From Himantopus leucocephalus (taxonomy: Eukaryota; Chordata; Aves; Charadriiformes; Recurvirostridae), in the NCBI GenBank assembly GCA_003993805.1, contig RSEF01000003.1:38483410-38547409 (forward strand): DNA of 64,000 bases, written 5' to 3'. Of the stretch, positions 1 to 14,560 are shown piece after piece (positions within the stretch are counted from its first letter, which is position 1; every line of letters starts with the position of its first letter). A model generated the notes under the pieces. It made no database searches, was not told the DNA's origin, and saw only the letters and a program-made list of their open reading frames with translations. Made by a program: the position numbers and the translations under genes.

Positions 1-3000
1 GAGACAGGGTCACTGCACTGTGTCCTGTGGAGATGTCAGGCAGCAGGGTGGCCCAACAAGCATGCTGGGGTGCCTGCTGCCATTTAAGCCTCCAGAAGGT
101 TTAACATTGGGTACTGTGCCCCTGGAATGCCCCAGAATTGGAAATGTGGCTTCCAATTATGTTTGCCTCCTTCTCCTCAATGTACTTGAGATTATGAAAG
201 TATTTGAGAAACTGCAGCCAGAATTCAGATTCTGAATAATCATGGACTAAAAGTACAGCAACAGTGACAACGAGTGCTTCACAGTTATTTGCCAAAACTA
301 TATGATAAATAAAAATTACTTCTGAAATATATTGGTGATAAAGATGGAAAAGAATAGGATGTTTCATAATGCTACCATTTGTTAATGAGTGCAAAGGATT
401 AAAGATGGTAAGATGTAGGTAGGAACAGGTAGGAAAACATATCTGATCCACATTCTGTAAAGCTTATGTAAATTAAGAGCATCATGAGATATAAAAGTTC
501 TATATTTAATAATTAATATAAACAGATTGAGAGCCATGACAGAAATATTTGAGAAGCAGCACAAGATCTCATTTAGTGGCTATCTCATTTCCTGCAATCC
601 AACTGTGCTGGAGTTCCTTCACCCAGCAATACCAATACCTGTATTTACTGGTTCCTATTCTGAGTCGAAAATAGAGATTGTCAAAATGCACATTAATGCC
701 TTGAAAACCAAATTATGTCTCTAAGTCAACCACCCAAACACATCTATTGCTGGTCTGTACTTGTGCATTTCAAAACTTGGCTAGTAGTAGAGGACAGTAT
801 GTTGAGCGAGTTTTCAACACTCATCTAGCCCTGACCTTAAGACACAAAGTGCATAGCCTTTGATCTGCAAGAAAGTCGACCTTTTCCCTAAATATGGTGG
901 CAGAGAATTTTTCTTCCTACTATGGGTTAAAGGAGGAAGAATCCCTCAAAACTCCCCTTATTGGAACGTACACAGCAAGAGGAGTGAAGATTTGCTGCTC
1001 TCTGTCCATCTTTCTAGAACTCCCAAAAGAATGTTCTCTACTTAAATATGCACAAGTTTGCAGATTGAACTGCCAGAAATGTTTCAATATGAACATAATC
1101 AGACCACGGCACTGGGAGATGTTCATTTACTGAGAAAGGAGCCAGAAGGAAAAAAACACTGTATATATTCCTACTGCACATTATGAGATTAACCAAGGAG
1201 AACTTACTCTCACATTCAGGTATTGCAAAATGCAGTTAAAGGTCATATGGGCAGCATATAATTTATAATGCCAGCATAGAATACTTAACTCTGTCCCTTT
1301 TTGTTTAAGACAATAGTCATCGGTAAATTTTATTAGTTGGCTTCTGGCACAATAGAATTGGAATTACAAATTTTGCAGTCTTAAAAAGGAACTTATATGA
1401 AGCTCCAGTTACTGACACAATTAATGGATGATACACAGAGAAGAATATAGAATTCATTAGGTTTAATATGGATTACAGATTAGATGTTAGTAGGAAACAT
1501 TTGGGTTTTTATATTTCTGGTAGTTGAATTAAGGTGAAGCAACACACTGGTAATACTTATGATGAAGCACACAGTTATTGGTTTTATATCTATATGGATA
1601 GGAACATAAAATTATTGAGAAAGTTATTTGTGTTCTGAACTTAAGGTTAGTTTCAACAGAGAGATAACATAGCTGTTTAATGCATAAAATAGATGTGTAA
1701 TTGCTAGTCAATATGACTCTTGCATACCCACACTATTACTGCTGGAGTTGAATATTACCTTAGTATAATTTCATACACAGCCTGAAACATTCTTTATTCA
1801 TAGCCTGCAACTAAATGTTCCCTGTTGAAAAGATGCGGTGTTTTGTTGTTATTCTCTTCAGTTATCTATTGTTCTCCGGTCTTCAGTGAGAGGGATGCCT
1901 TTAGCAACTGCAGAGTTTGCCCGCTGATTAGGCATCTGAACAGTTATGACCGTGAAGCTGAGATTCTTTAAAAGAATCAGGTATTGCTCCACAGAGAAGC
2001 ACCACTGATGGATGGAACCTGGCCAACAGAATTAAAAATGTATTTTTAAGGGTTATGCTATCTTTTCCATGGGTGTGATATAATCGCGTTATCAGAGAAA
2101 ATTCAAAATCTTACATATTAAGCTATGTGAATTATTCTTTAATCAAATGACACAATTTGTAAAAAAAACCTTATTGCAGTATCTGTTTCAAATAGCCAGC
2201 TTATTGTCTTGCTTTTAATTCTTTGCTTTCATTGTCTTATGTCTCTGTGAAAAAAGACGTTTGGTAGAAAAGTTTAAGCAAAACTATGAATTTTCTGGGG
2301 AGGATGACAAAATCTATTTCCATTTTCAGAGTACACCTAACAGATGTGTTTGTGATACCAGTAGAGAGCTGAGGAGTTTTGCTACAGCACCTCAGAACCA
2401 TCACGTCCCTGCCTGGACAAGCCCTGACCCTTCTGGGAAAACAGGTGACAGCCCCTGGGAGCATGTACAGTAGAGAGACCCAAAGCATCACATTCAGAGT
2501 CACGGCAACCAGAGCCTTCCCCCAAACACCCTCATTGTCATGGGGCTCATTGGGCTGAGATGAGCATGAGGGGAGCTGACACAGCACCTGAAAATGGACA
2601 CAAAGGACTTTGCCAGTTGTGTAACCTTCTTGAAGTTTATGTCTGACACACACATAAATGATTCCAGGTGAAGGAACTCACAGATGACTGCAATCAAGAA
2701 TAGCTCAAAACCAACAAAAGCCGCTGATTATAATGCCATTACACAGCACACAGCCATCCAAAACGGCAGTAGTCACCTACCAAGAGAAAAGAAAATCTGT
2801 TACCAGCTTAACAGGCTTATTTTATATTCTGCATGATGAAAAGATCCTAAAGGTTACCAAAGCACACCCTCACTTTTTCTGTGGAACACACTTCACAGTA
2901 AGCAGGCTCAGCCCTTGGCTGAAAAAACCAGGAGTTTCACAAATCTCACTGGAGCACAATGTAGTAGGGTGCCAGCTGGTTCTCTTTCACAGATATGTAT

Positions 3001-4228
3001 TTTCAGCATCAAATCTTATTCAGCTTTAGTCCTCCATCAGCCCCTCTTTCACATCAGTGTAAACTATTGCAGTTACCCTCAGTTCCCTTTGACATGAGAA
3101 GAACTATCCTCCATCACTCCAGCAATGTCAGCACATATGAGAGATGGGCAGGATTCAGGAGGTGCATGTCGGCAGGGTCTGACTGAGTACAGAGAGCTCC
3201 TAAAATACTCTCTCTCCCTCTCTGAAAAAGTGCAGTTATTTCTCTAACATTGTACCTTTACAAACATTTTTTTTTGTTATGCAGTACATGCCAACTGGGT
3301 AGCAAATCTGGAAACTGCATCTAATTCCTGTCGTCCTGCACAGGCGTGCAACTTCAAAACACATCACAAGGAGCCTGTGAAAACTGTTGTTTGCAAGTGA
3401 GAGGAAACACACTCTAGGAGCACAAAAGATTCTGCTACTCTGTTTATAGCTGGAGGCAGACATGAAAATTGTGTTCAATCCTTAAAAGACTGCTCCAAGG
3501 AGATTCATGTCCCACTTCCACAGAGATGATGAGGTCCTTTTAACAGCTCAGTTTGTAAGTGGCTCCCCTCATTTGCTCTCTCGTTGTCTCCGAGTTGAGC
3601 GGCACAGGTGCTTTGTGCAGTCTGAGCTGCCCAAAGGGACTGGCACATGCAACACAGGAGCTATGTGAGAGCCCTTCCCTCTGGAGCTCCTGCTGAAGGC
3701 AAGCAGGACACCCAGGAAAGCTCCAGGCAGTGCAAGCTGCTTACGGTGCGGGCAGAAGGAGAGAGACTTCAATCAGTGAGAGCACCCACTCCTGCAAAGA
3801 GTGTAATAGGTTGTGCGTCCTCTTCCGAGCCTAAAAATCCCTTCACATCTATGACAGCTTCCAACTTTCTCCTTCTGTTTTAATTATGGGGACTGAAGAC
3901 TGTATCTCCATAGCTCCCAGGTTTGTAACATCACCCAAAACAGCCACCGCCATCATTCTGCTACCCAACTCTCTGCCCTTCAGAACCAGGTGTACCAAAG
4001 GGAGCCAGAAGGGCTGATATTTCTGACAGTATAGACGTACATTTTGCCATTAATTTTCAAAATGAGTGAAGCTTTATTTCTGCCCAAGAGCAAAATGAAG
4101 GACTAGGGAGAGAAACAATTTAGTAACTTCCCCACACACCTCAAAAATAATCTACTGGAAAATAATTTTAAATATGGCTAGTAAAACAGTTCTGCTAATG
4201 GGGTAACGAGACAAATACAGCTAACACA

Positions 4229-4229
4229 N
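4229..4229. other. Undetermined base (N)
   Basis: A single N in otherwise ordinary intronic sequence (taacacaNcttgtc). It is the only one of the four Ns in the window that is not beside a homopolymer or a duplication. Confidence 0.98.
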
Positions 4230-7200
4230 CTTGTCACATATTGCTAGAAAGCATGTCACCTGATGGCATTTATAAACAAAAAAATTTTAAAAATTAAAAT
4301 AATCTAACAAGTTCATTCTGCAGCAGGAGAGAGAGATAATTTTAATATTTCAGAAGATAGTTCGAACCAGCCTGCTTAACTCTGAAAAGTCAACACATAT
4401 TTTAAAAAATTCACTTCACATCTGTTCATTGTGTACAGGCCTGGAGGCAATCACCAGTCAGAAAACTTTGATCATCCAGCATAAGCTGGTTGGTATTTGA
4501 AGAGCACAAGAGGATTGTCTTCATTGCTTTCCTCTCAAACATGTTATGAAAATAAGAACTGCAATAAAAGTTTGCATGGAAAAAAGACACCTTGCAGTTG
4601 CAATGCTATTCAAATGCTCTTGAAGCAATAGGACAAACTGGCTGGAGTATTCTATATTTGTAACCACACAATTCTCTTCAAAGCTTCTAGGGCCTGTCAC
4701 TCCATTGAGGGGATGGTGTTAAACAGAGTCGAAAAGAAGAAAGAGTATGAAGAAAAATTGTTCAACTATTTGCCCAGAAAATGTAAACCAAGCTTTTGTT
4801 TATTTTTAAGTTAAGGTCACAAATACTATTTATATACAATGAAGAGGAAAATCAAATAGTCCTGCTTGTACTACTTTAGTAGTCTCAAATTCCTATTTAT
4901 GTGGCAAGTTTCTGTATAACCTTCTTCAGCTCCAAATTCATGGTCACAGACCTGCTTGCAACCAGTCAATAGATGATTGTACATTTCCAGTTTTCACATT
5001 TACCAGTTTCATCAATCACCTCCCTTCCAATCCCAAACAAACTCATCACTAAGCAACACTTAACCACATACTGCCTCTTTCAACAAATAAGCTGCTAATC
5101 ATCAAACACTGAACATGAACTACGATATACAATATCCCTTAGCAAGGATTTGAGGATTATCTCATCTAATTAGATATAAGCATGTTTTCTAATCTGTGGT
5201 CTTAAGCCAAAGCCCAATAAAAAGATTTCCATTGACTTACACTGAGATTCGGATCAAGCACTGGGAGAACTTGATTTTGCAATTCAAAGAGAGAGAGACC
5301 TTAAAAAAAGTGTAAGTAAATGATGAAGGAAGAAAAGTGGTTAACTGAGTTAAATCATCTGGCACAGAAATGGACTGGACATCCCATATCCCTGCTAGGA
5401 TAGAGTCTTGAGAAAGAAAACGCTGAGACTTTCTGGATTTCTTTGATGCCATTCAAGTGTAACAATCCAGCTGACTGCTAGTTTTCAGACTCCTAAAAGC
5501 AGAGGAGGTTCTAGTAGGCACACTAGAACATGTTTTATTGTTTATTTGTATAACTGCCTGCCATGTGCAAACAGTTTCCAAACAAGGATGAAGATAAATT
5601 ATCAAAATGGAAGTACAGCTATTGAAAATTGTTAAAGATTTGGCTCCAGAACTCTGCACTGAAATTGTAGAAACCTAGCCCCTAACCAAACAGGAACTGT
5701 TTATTATAAAACTGTTAATTAATATTTGTTAGTTGCATGTTTATTTTGCTTCTAAATCATCCTACCAATGAAGCATTCACCTCAGCTCTTGGGAAGTTAT
5801 TCCATTGACCGTCAGGAATCAGTGTTAGCATGCTTTCAAGTTTATATTCCTCTATCTCATTACTTAAGGATAAGAAATCATTCTGCTACTTTGTCTTACC
5901 AGAAATAATCCTCTCCTCCTGTGTGTATTCACATCCTTCAAATACTACAGAGTAGTTGTCATCCCCCCTCCCAGAGGTCTCCTTTTCACTGCAAACTATG
6001 AAGCTTTATTTCTGTTACAGTGCTCTTCCAGGTGAGTAGCCCTTTCATCTCAGACCATTCATAGTTCTTTTTGCTTCTCTTTTAAATTTTCTCCAGACTA
6101 TAACCTCTTCTTAGCAATGAGATACCCAGCTCCGAACAAGGGGATACATACTGGCACTATACAAAGAAAAGCTATTTTCTTTGGTCATCTGCACTGGGGT
6201 GTCTCTGCTCTCTTGCCCTGAGTCACACTGTTTTTGTTCAGGGAAAGAAGGATCAGTCGGGAAACGAAAGTTAATTTCACAGATCATATCCATATGCAAC
6301 TATTCAAGAAACTGGGGATAACCAAAAGAGTGAAGTAAGGCTAATAAATATTACTGCATGCTTTTTGAGAATTTGCTGTGTTGCACAAGAGCTAGTTATC
6401 CCAAGAACGGGACTATTTAAAAATTGTTCAATTATACATGAAATGAATTATCACCACATTTCCATGAGAGAAAATGTATTAATGTTCAATTGAGCCTGAA
6501 CCAGTGGTGGAACAGGCGAGAATAAACTGCTGGATACCCTCACTGAAGGTTCAAAATGGCATTTTAATGAATTAAGTACAGATTCATTTGTACATGAAAT
6601 CACCACAATGGCCTATTTGGGTCCCACTCAAGTTATATTTCAGCAATAACTGCACGCTACTGGATTGCTTGGTCGTTACAAGTCATGTCTGTGCTGGCCC
6701 AGGACCAAAGTAGTGTCCTTCCATGATGTAGCTATCTGCTGCTGATAGGAATGGCTATTTAAATGCAATTAGTAATTGCTATTAAATCTGACTATAAACC
6801 TCAAGCACTTCCCTTCTCATTTCATTTTGCAGTCCATCATTATTTGCTTGTTGCAATATCTGTAAAGCGTTAATTTGTTAAGTGGTTCCAAGAGCATTAA
6901 AAGAGCTGGCTCATGAGGCGTGATTCTTCCCACTTGAACACTTGTGCAGAATGGAGCCATGTCAACTGTGGTCTGTTGTAAAACTGGTGTAACAGGGGAT
7001 TAGGCTCAGTGAATGCAACGCACTCGCTTACACCTACTACACATGCACGCAGACACCTCTGCTCCAATAATTATCACGTTGCCAGTCCATCAGGATTGAG
7101 TTGAAAACCCAAAGCTGAGGAATGGCAGCTCCACTGAAGCTTCCTTGAGGATTTTGTCTACTATCTCTCATTAACTTGATGATGAAACACAGTGCTGTAA

Positions 7201-9052
7201 GATATGTGCAGGTAAAGCTCAAATCTGCACTATCAGCTGTACAAACTGTCCTACAAGTAAAGTGCATTGTTAATGAACACTGCAACAGCGATCGCTGGAG
7301 CATGCAAAATCCGTTATCCTCATGCTCCTGAGCTGCAGATTAAATTACTCTAATAAAATGAGAGAAGTTTTCCTACGTTCACAGACTGTGCATCCCTGAT
7401 TCCATCTATTTTATGTAGTTCCCTGGAATAAAGAAGAAAATTGTCAGAAATTCAACGTAGTAAAACTGTCAGCTAGAGAAAACCCCCAAAGGTGAAAGTA
7501 ATTGCCAGATGCTCCAAGTCCTCGTTATATCTGCACTGACAGTGTTTCAGTGCTCTTGCTGGCAACTGCTTTGCTCTACCATGTTGCCAAAGCACTCTGG
7601 CTAGTGTCAAAGAGCATACACCTAAGGCCATGCCCTCAGCTGGTATAATATGGCATTGCTCCAGTGGCTTTAGTGTCTGTTAGCCAAGGCTCTGGTCCAT
7701 ATGACCTGGCTGCCAACATCATGGAAAAATTCTTTTGTTCCTGAGCAGCTCATGTTTTCGATAGCTAATTAGGAACTATTTCACATTTAACAAAATCTCT
7801 ATTGACCGCTCTCCTACAATCAGATCATTCAGGGGTATTTCTTAGGCTTATTTCTCTTTTTCAATGGGCTCTTTTTTTTTTTTTCTTTTGCTTCCCAGTT
7901 CTTCTCTGTGGATGGTTGTCTCCTTTATATGTTATCTCAGTGTCTCTTGGAGCTCTCCCATTCAATTTGGGACATTACCAGTGCTCTGATTCTGTTTCAG
8001 CTGTCACCCATGTCCTCATTTTCCTTCTTTATTTCCCCTTCTTCCGTTCTCACATTTCCACAAGTAAAACAGCAAAGCTTCATCCACTTCTAATATATTC
8101 AATACTAAATTAACACAAAAAGATTGGAGATTCCAAAGGCAGCACAAGAATTTTTCTGAGGCTTTCTGTGGTCTTTGTACCATGTTCTTATTGAGGAGAA
8201 GAAAAAGCAAAGAACTGAAGACTAGTAGATACAGCAGTGGAAAGCTAAAGTGATTGAAATCTCTCAATTAAAAAAAAAAATATTTTAGGTTTAGGCACTG
8301 ATGAAGTAACCATTAAACAGATTGCTTATTGGGCATATAGTTCAATTTTGGCATTGAATTCTTAGGCCTAGTAAGCAGACATCGTTGTGTGAATCCCAGA
8401 AAAATAAGACTTAGTACGAGCTCATAAATAAGGATAAAATTTCCAGGACTAATACATGTTATTGTACAAGAATTGCATTGTGAACTGGTTTTTAGCTTTC
8501 CTTATCTCTTCCTGAAAACTTTTCACTGACATTTCGTCTGAGTAAAATAGTCTAACTTATGCTATACATGCAAAGGCAAGACGCATAAACAAAAGATACC
8601 TGGGATCCCAGTGCTCTTCACACACAGGTTTTTTTACACAGATGAAACAACTGTAGATAGATACACCCATTTAACCAAGAAAAGAATCTGAATTACTGGA
8701 TCCATCCAAACCTGTCTTTCATTTTTATTCCAATAATTAACTAAAAAATTAAAGAAAATACCTGATATACAGCATATTCTTTAGGCTCATCGCTTATACC
8801 ACAATACTGTAATCCACCACTTTGCCTTTTCTCCTCTTTGCTTAAAAGCAATAATTTTCTACCCTTGATCAAAAAAACCCCAGATTTTGCATCCCATTAG
8901 GACCACCTATATGAGTCCTTAACTCAAAAAAAAGTGAAAAAATAAGGTAAGATTCCTAGAAACAGTTAAACTGTAAGTAGTGCTTTTTGCAAAATCTGAA
9001 TGCCCTTTACAAATCCTACTTGAATTTTTTCTTGCTTGGTTTTATAAATGGG

Positions 9053-9068
9053 AATAAATAAATAAATA
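9053..9068. repeat. (AATA)n microsatellite
   Basis: Four AATA units in a row, next to the MIR-like fragment. Confidence 0.9.
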
Positions 9069-9109
9069 CAGAAATAAATCATTTTCCTAAGGTCATGCAG
9101 AAAGAAAGA

Positions 9110-9245
9110 GTGGATTAGCCCATGGTTTAAGCACCAGATTAGATCTTAAAACATGGTGGCTCTGCCACTAAGCCTCTTATGCAACCTTGCACCAGTCACT
9201 TAATATCATTTTATTTTCTACAGATAGGATTAAAAAAAAACAATA
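9110..9245 (+). repeat. MIR-like ancient SINE fragment
   Basis: The segment contains catggtttaagcacc, ggtggctctgccactaag and caaccttgcaccagtcactt, in the order and spacing of the MIR core (GGTTAAGAGCAC, GGCTCTGCCACTTACTAG, ACCTTGGGCAAGTYACTTAA). It is diverged, as expected for an ancient amniote SINE. Just before it, ttcctaaggtcatgcag recalls the ccaaggtcacacag motif of related old repeats. Assignment is by eye. Confidence 0.5.
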
Positions 9246-10486
9246 CCAGCATGTAAGATCTGGGAGGAACTGCAACCATATGACAGAAAATCAGAAGTGC
9301 CAAGAATACAATTCATGCTTTTGACTCATGCCCATCTATTTTACGGACAAGACTCCCTCCTTGGATAAGTATAAGCATGTAGTTAAAAATATAGGATGGC
9401 TCCAGAAACACTAGCACATTGTGATAGCACATTAAGAAAGAAGCCTATTAAATAAAACAAGCAACAATTTCCGAAAGAGAAATTCATACAGCCTTGCACT
9501 TTCTAAACAGTTTTCTTACATTCTCATAGTCATTAAAATGTATAAAAATGATTATTTCCAAAACAGCATTACCATGAATTATCACCACCCCTGTTGCCTA
9601 GCAACTGGAGTAATTTTTTGAATAGTGAGCTATATAAACCAGTATCTGGAGTTTGTGCAAATGGGTATTCATCTGAGGGTTTAAAACACATTCATCTTGG
9701 AAATCAGAGGCAGATAATGCAGCACTAATGTAAAGCTGAAATGCTCTTAAAAAAATAAAATGGCACTAACAATTACTGCAGCTTAGCAAAACCCTCCTCC
9801 TGTAGCAGATCTGAGCCCGGTCAAACTTGGTCAGGGCTGGAGTTAGTCCCTTGCTCATCCTTGGGCTTGCAAGTGCCCCTTTCCAATTTTTATGAAGATA
9901 TTTGACATTCCTGCAGAGAAAATAATTCTTGCCCAGTCTTTTGAGGGATTTGCTCAAGAGCAAAAGAAACAGGTGACATTAAATGGCAATGTATTTAAGT
10001 AAAATTAAAAATTCTATTTTTATACAACATACTGAGCTGGAAGAACTCACTGGTTCATACCATGGCAGAATGACGTGCTTAGTAAGGTTCAAAATAAGTC
10101 TGGACATTAATAGTGACAAAGAGATAACCCACTGAGATATTAGAGAGAGATTATAAGTACATATATGAAAGATACAAACTCCCAGAAATCACAGCCTGGT
10201 CACTCATTAGCTACATGTGGTTTCCCATTATAGGGATTCTTGCCCATTCTTCAGATCCATGTGGAATTTAACTTGAATGCAGGACAAGATCCCAAAGCAT
10301 ATTAACCTGCATTGTTTCATGTCTGAGAGTTTCTACATTACTTTCTTATAACGTTAGTACACAAGCTCCTGCTAAAGCTAGTGTCAATCTGTGTTACTGT
10401 TCCCACAGTTTGGGGGGTGTGGGCATGTTCCTGAGGGAGGAAGATTCTAACTTAATGGCTTCCAAGGCTTATTCCAAGGCACGGGT

Positions 10487-10507
10487 AAAAAAAAAAAAAA
10501 AAAAAAA
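10487..10507. repeat. Poly(A) run, 21 bp
   Basis: An uninterrupted adenine homopolymer. No retroposed gene was recognised in front of it, so it is called a simple repeat. Confidence 0.95.
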
Positions 10508-12714
10508 GGCAAAACATGCTGAACACCAGTATGTGTTTTTCATAGAGACTGCAGGCAGAGGCAAATTCATCCCTGGCATAAACACAGAGCCCACTGAAGG
10601 CAATGCAGGAGCATCTGCTTATACTAGCTATGAATCTGAACAAGCTTCTCCCTACAACTACTACCCGTGGAGATAAAGCTGGATACAGCACTGAAGGGAG
10701 TTTAAGAGCCTGCAGCCTCTCAGAGTTTAGAGAACTAAATTTCTGCAGAAAGAGAAGACCTGATGTCTATGAAATTGTGAGTTTCCAGGCTCCCAGGAAG
10801 CCATGCAGTGCCTACTGACAGGCTGCCACAAAATACTTAATGGTTATTTAATAGCTCAGATAAAGAAAAGATGTTCCATGTTGTCTGCTGCTCTAAGGAA
10901 ATTTGCTGAGACCACACACACAACGTACAGTGCTGTCACATAAGAAAACATTTCCATTGTTTTCCTTTGGTTCCACTCAAAAAAGGCAGTTAATAAAATT
11001 TTCATTTTATCCTGAACAATGAAAGAGAACACCCCTAAAGAAAGGGAAATGATCTTAGCTAGACAGACCGGCTGCTGCATTAAACAAGAGGTGTTACTGA
11101 ACACATATCAGATCCATCTATGGGATGCTCAGCCTCTTCTAAAACGCAGCACACACACTCCCCCTCCTTCCTCTCTTCTCCACCGAGCAGCCGCACACAC
11201 CTGTACTGCCGGATCACTAAGCAAATAGTGTTTGCACTCACCCAGGCACCAAGACTCTTATTTCAATTGTTCGTGAACAGACCACATCCAGGGAAAAAAG
11301 TCTTCTGCACTTTCTCAGCAAGAAATGGACAAAATTTGCTCCAAAATATGCCAATATGTTTTTCAAATTACAGTTTAAAAGTCCTCCACAGAAACAGAGA
11401 CATTGCCTCTGATTTACAGATGACAAACCACTTCTTTATACTTATACTCTACACTATCTGCTCTTACAGGAGCGAATTCAAGAGGAGATGCAGGCCTGAA
11501 GAGAGCTTTTAACTTCTTTCAGTGGTACAGAAACATTGATGAGCGACTGTGCTGGCACCTCTGGCTGTGTAAGTTCAGAAGTGAAACAGCTGGGAATTAC
11601 AACAGAAAGAGATTGGTAGTGCAGCAAGTAGAAGACATGTTTGGTAATGGTTTTCTCCCAGTCAGGCATTGCCAGGAAAGACAGCTGTTGTATTTGGTAA
11701 CCATTCCTTATATGCTCAGTTCTAGCCTAGGGAGCATCATTAACATCGTTTTTTCTATTCCTACAGTTGGCCTTCCCTTCAATCCCTAAAATTGAACAGG
11801 AAGGAAGACAGGTTTTTGATAAGCATAGTTTGAACTACACTTGGTGAAGTGCAGAGTTCAAGCTATTTTCACCCTATGACTAGGTGCACGATCCACAAAA
11901 CATTTCATGAATATTTGCGCGTACAAATTTGGTTGGCCCTTAACTGAATTCCAGTCTGACTGAGCTCCAGGGACAGGAATATTTCCAGAGAGCATGTTTT
12001 AAGCCCAGACTGCCAAATAATTTTGGAAAATAAATGTTAGAAGAAAAATTAAATTATAACCAAACTCAATTCATCTTTATTTTCCAAAATGAAGACAAAA
12101 CCAAAGGAATAAAACTTGTCAATGCCTTACAATCTTGAATGAACATGAGAAAATAATCATGTTTGCAGCCTTTAAAATGACAAAAAGGGTAAAATGTGTG
12201 GACTGAAATATGCTCTGTAAATGACTCGGTTCATTTTTCATGTCATCCTGTTATTCTTAACTCCAGATTCTCATATACGTGTCCTTCATGATATTCATTA
12301 GCAGTTTGATTACAAGATGCTACTATGAGCCATTCCTGTGATGCTACTCACTGGGCTTTAGGCTGGAGAAAAACGATATCATCCACAAAATCAGAAACTT
12401 TTTAACAGGAAGTCTGTAAGACTGCCTGGATTGGGTAATGAATCCAAACTTACTTTCAGACCTGCACACATGACAAATGGGGTGAGACAACGATGAAGAC
12501 AAATGAGTACAAAACATACGCACTAGGTGAGCAATTCCTCTAATTTCCTAGTAGCTACCTGCAGTAGCAAAGGCCACTTGTCTAGGGTGACAAATAGGGC
12601 CTACTTCTTTTTTGCAAGTAAAAGGCTGACTCTGAGATTCAAATCACACAAAAATAAAATGCAAAGTAACCTCGGATCACAGAAAGAATCTCATGACAAA
12701 CGTGCACGCTCATG

Positions 12715-12784
12715 CTGGCAGGGGGGTTGGAACTAGATGATCTTTTAAGGTTCCTTCCAACTCAAACCATGCTATGATTCTACG
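12715..12784 (+). mobile_element. CR1 LINE 3' tail (short)
   Basis: About 70 bp match the CR1 end: the segment containing GGGGGGTTGGAACTAGATGA, then CTTCCAACTCAAACCATGCT and TATGATTCTACGAC. It is a heavily 5'-truncated copy in plus orientation, antisense to KIF26B. Confidence 0.92.
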
Positions 12785-13221
12785 ACAGTGACATATAATT
12801 TCAAGAAACTAAATTCCACACAACGGACGAAAAATTATTTTCTCTATAGTGCTGCATTATTGCAGCAACGTTTGTCTCTGTGGAGCAAATATGAAACTGG
12901 CTCTCAGATGCTTTGAAACATTAGAAAAATCTTTGAACAGTCCCAAACCCCAAAATCATAATGTGCTGAATTCAAGCCTTAAGATCTTTAAGACACCTGA
13001 GTCCTATTTCAGCAGGCTTCTTCCTTTGAAACCTGAATGTCAAACACAGTGTAAGGTTAGTCCAAGTGTCACGGGACCCTAGCCAGGTTTTGCCGTACCT
13101 CAAGAGGGCTACACTGACCCCAGCAGACTATCCCCCTGTTAGCCCAAGTCTGCCTCAGGCCCCAACAAGCACACAGCTTGCAAGCATCTTCTCATTAGGT
13201 GCAACACAGAATACCACTTAC

Positions 13222-13381
13222 TTGTATGGGATGTGTTTGCTTCCATTGACAAGGGCGAGGATGACGTTCCCCAGTGCTGACAATGAGAGACAGAGGCCAG
13301 AGCTTCCTTCCCGGTTTTTGCTGAGCGCTTTCACACAGCTACCCAGGTCAATAAGGTGCAAGCGGCTGCGACCTCCAGACA
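13222..13381 (-). CDS. KIF26B: KIF26B internal exon E: switch II and end of motor core
   Basis: This 160-nt exon completes the split methionine codon and encodes 52 further residues, from [20 protein letters not shown] to VNGSKHIPY, plus the first two bases of a lysine codon. LHLIDLGSC is the counterpart of switch II in ordinary kinesins (LNLVDLAGSE). The DxxGxE pattern has lost its glutamate to cysteine. [20 protein letters not shown] matches the conserved [11 protein letters not shown] helix that leads to HVPYR in the microtubule-binding face. On the minus strand the acceptor is tttatgtcAG before TGTCTG, with a good pyrimidine tract; the donor is AA followed by GTAAGT, a strong site. It leaves in phase 2. 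The expected next exon, starting with the ESKL continuation and the MLLRESLGN helix, was not found in the 13.2 kb to the left. Confidence 0.96.
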
Positions 13382-13655
13382 CTGACATAAACAAAGAAAG
13401 CAAACAGTTAGCGCACGCCTCCAAAACCAGCTTCCCAGGAAAGCAAAAGACTTAGCATGGCTTGTGAAGAGGAAACAATCCAGAAACCTTTCCTAATTCA
13501 TGTTAGCAGCAACAAACTGTAGGGGTCCTGTTAACTCCCTGTCAGCCTTTATTGCTGTGCATTGCTGTCCACTATGGGCTTGCTTAAAAATTGCCAACGC
13601 TTTCAGTACTCACCTGCTCCTGCAGGTTTAACTCTGTGGGAGTCACTGCGCTGCC

Positions 13656-13678
13656 TTTTNTTTTTTTTTTTTTTTTTT
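13656..13678. repeat. Poly(T) run with N at 13660
   Basis: A thymine homopolymer of about 23 positions with one undetermined base at 13660. True length is uncertain. Confidence 0.95.
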
Positions 13679-14560
13679 CCCTAATACATCTCTATTAGCC
13701 TGTACCTGAGTTGGCTCTGTTTCTGTCTGTCATTACTGTTCCTCTGTCAGCAAAACTACAGGCTGGGAGTTGCTGCTTGGTGAGCAGTGATCCTGTGGTA
13801 GCTTCTCTTATCTTTCCCATCTTAAATACTGGATCTTCAGAAGAACCTGTGGCGTCTGTGGGATGTTCAACTTTGCTTTAAGTTTACATACTTTACATTA
13901 TCACTGGGGCAAAGAAAAGGTTTGCCATGCCATGGGTAATGCACTGTGGACAAGCTGCTCTGTTCTGAAAATAGTTTCTGTAAAACTGGCAGTGCCTCCC
14001 TATGTTTTTTTTCTTATTTACTCTGTATCAACACACTACATTTGAAGTGAAAAGATGCTACCGTTGAAACACCAAGATTAACAGACACTTGCTCTCTTTA
14101 AAAGCCCATGGTTCCTTATGAACCCAGGATGGGGCCTATGTAGATTTCACAGAAGTGCTTCTAATTCTCTACTATCTCAAGACAATTTCCTAGATGGGTT
14201 TTTTTTTGCATCTGATCTTTGACCACTCCTCCCTATTCTCAAGAGTTAGTTTAGAAGCAATCTGTACGAAAAGGCAGTTTTATTTCTAGGATCTTAACTC
14301 AAAAGTTAAGAGCACTATTTGAGGACACAAACAGAACTTAAACAGGACCGGAAATACTTTCACATCTGAGTTTACCTCTATGCAAATAAATTCACAGCCA
14401 TTTTGACACAGCACCTCAACTTATGCATCTAGTGAAAAAATGTCGTAGCTGGGGGGGAGGCTAGTTCAAAAGCAGAGAAGGCGATGGGAATAACTACATG
14501 ATAGGGACCTTATAAAACAAGTTTCCAGATATATTTCATTGCTTTGGAAATGTCTTATCA

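Larger units (their letters stand above)
1..13221 (-). other. KIF26B intron downstream of exon E (partial)
   Basis: This is the beginning, in transcript order, of the intron after exon E; it is cut by the left window edge. I searched by eye on the minus strand for the next conserved exon (ESKL, LLRESLGN and NCRTTMIAHIS segments) and did not find it. The contents I can name are an N at 4229, an AAAT microsatellite, a MIR-like SINE near 9.1 kb, a poly(A) run at 10487 and a CR1 tail at 12715. Everything else is non-coding AT-rich sequence with only chance reading frames. Confidence 0.75.
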
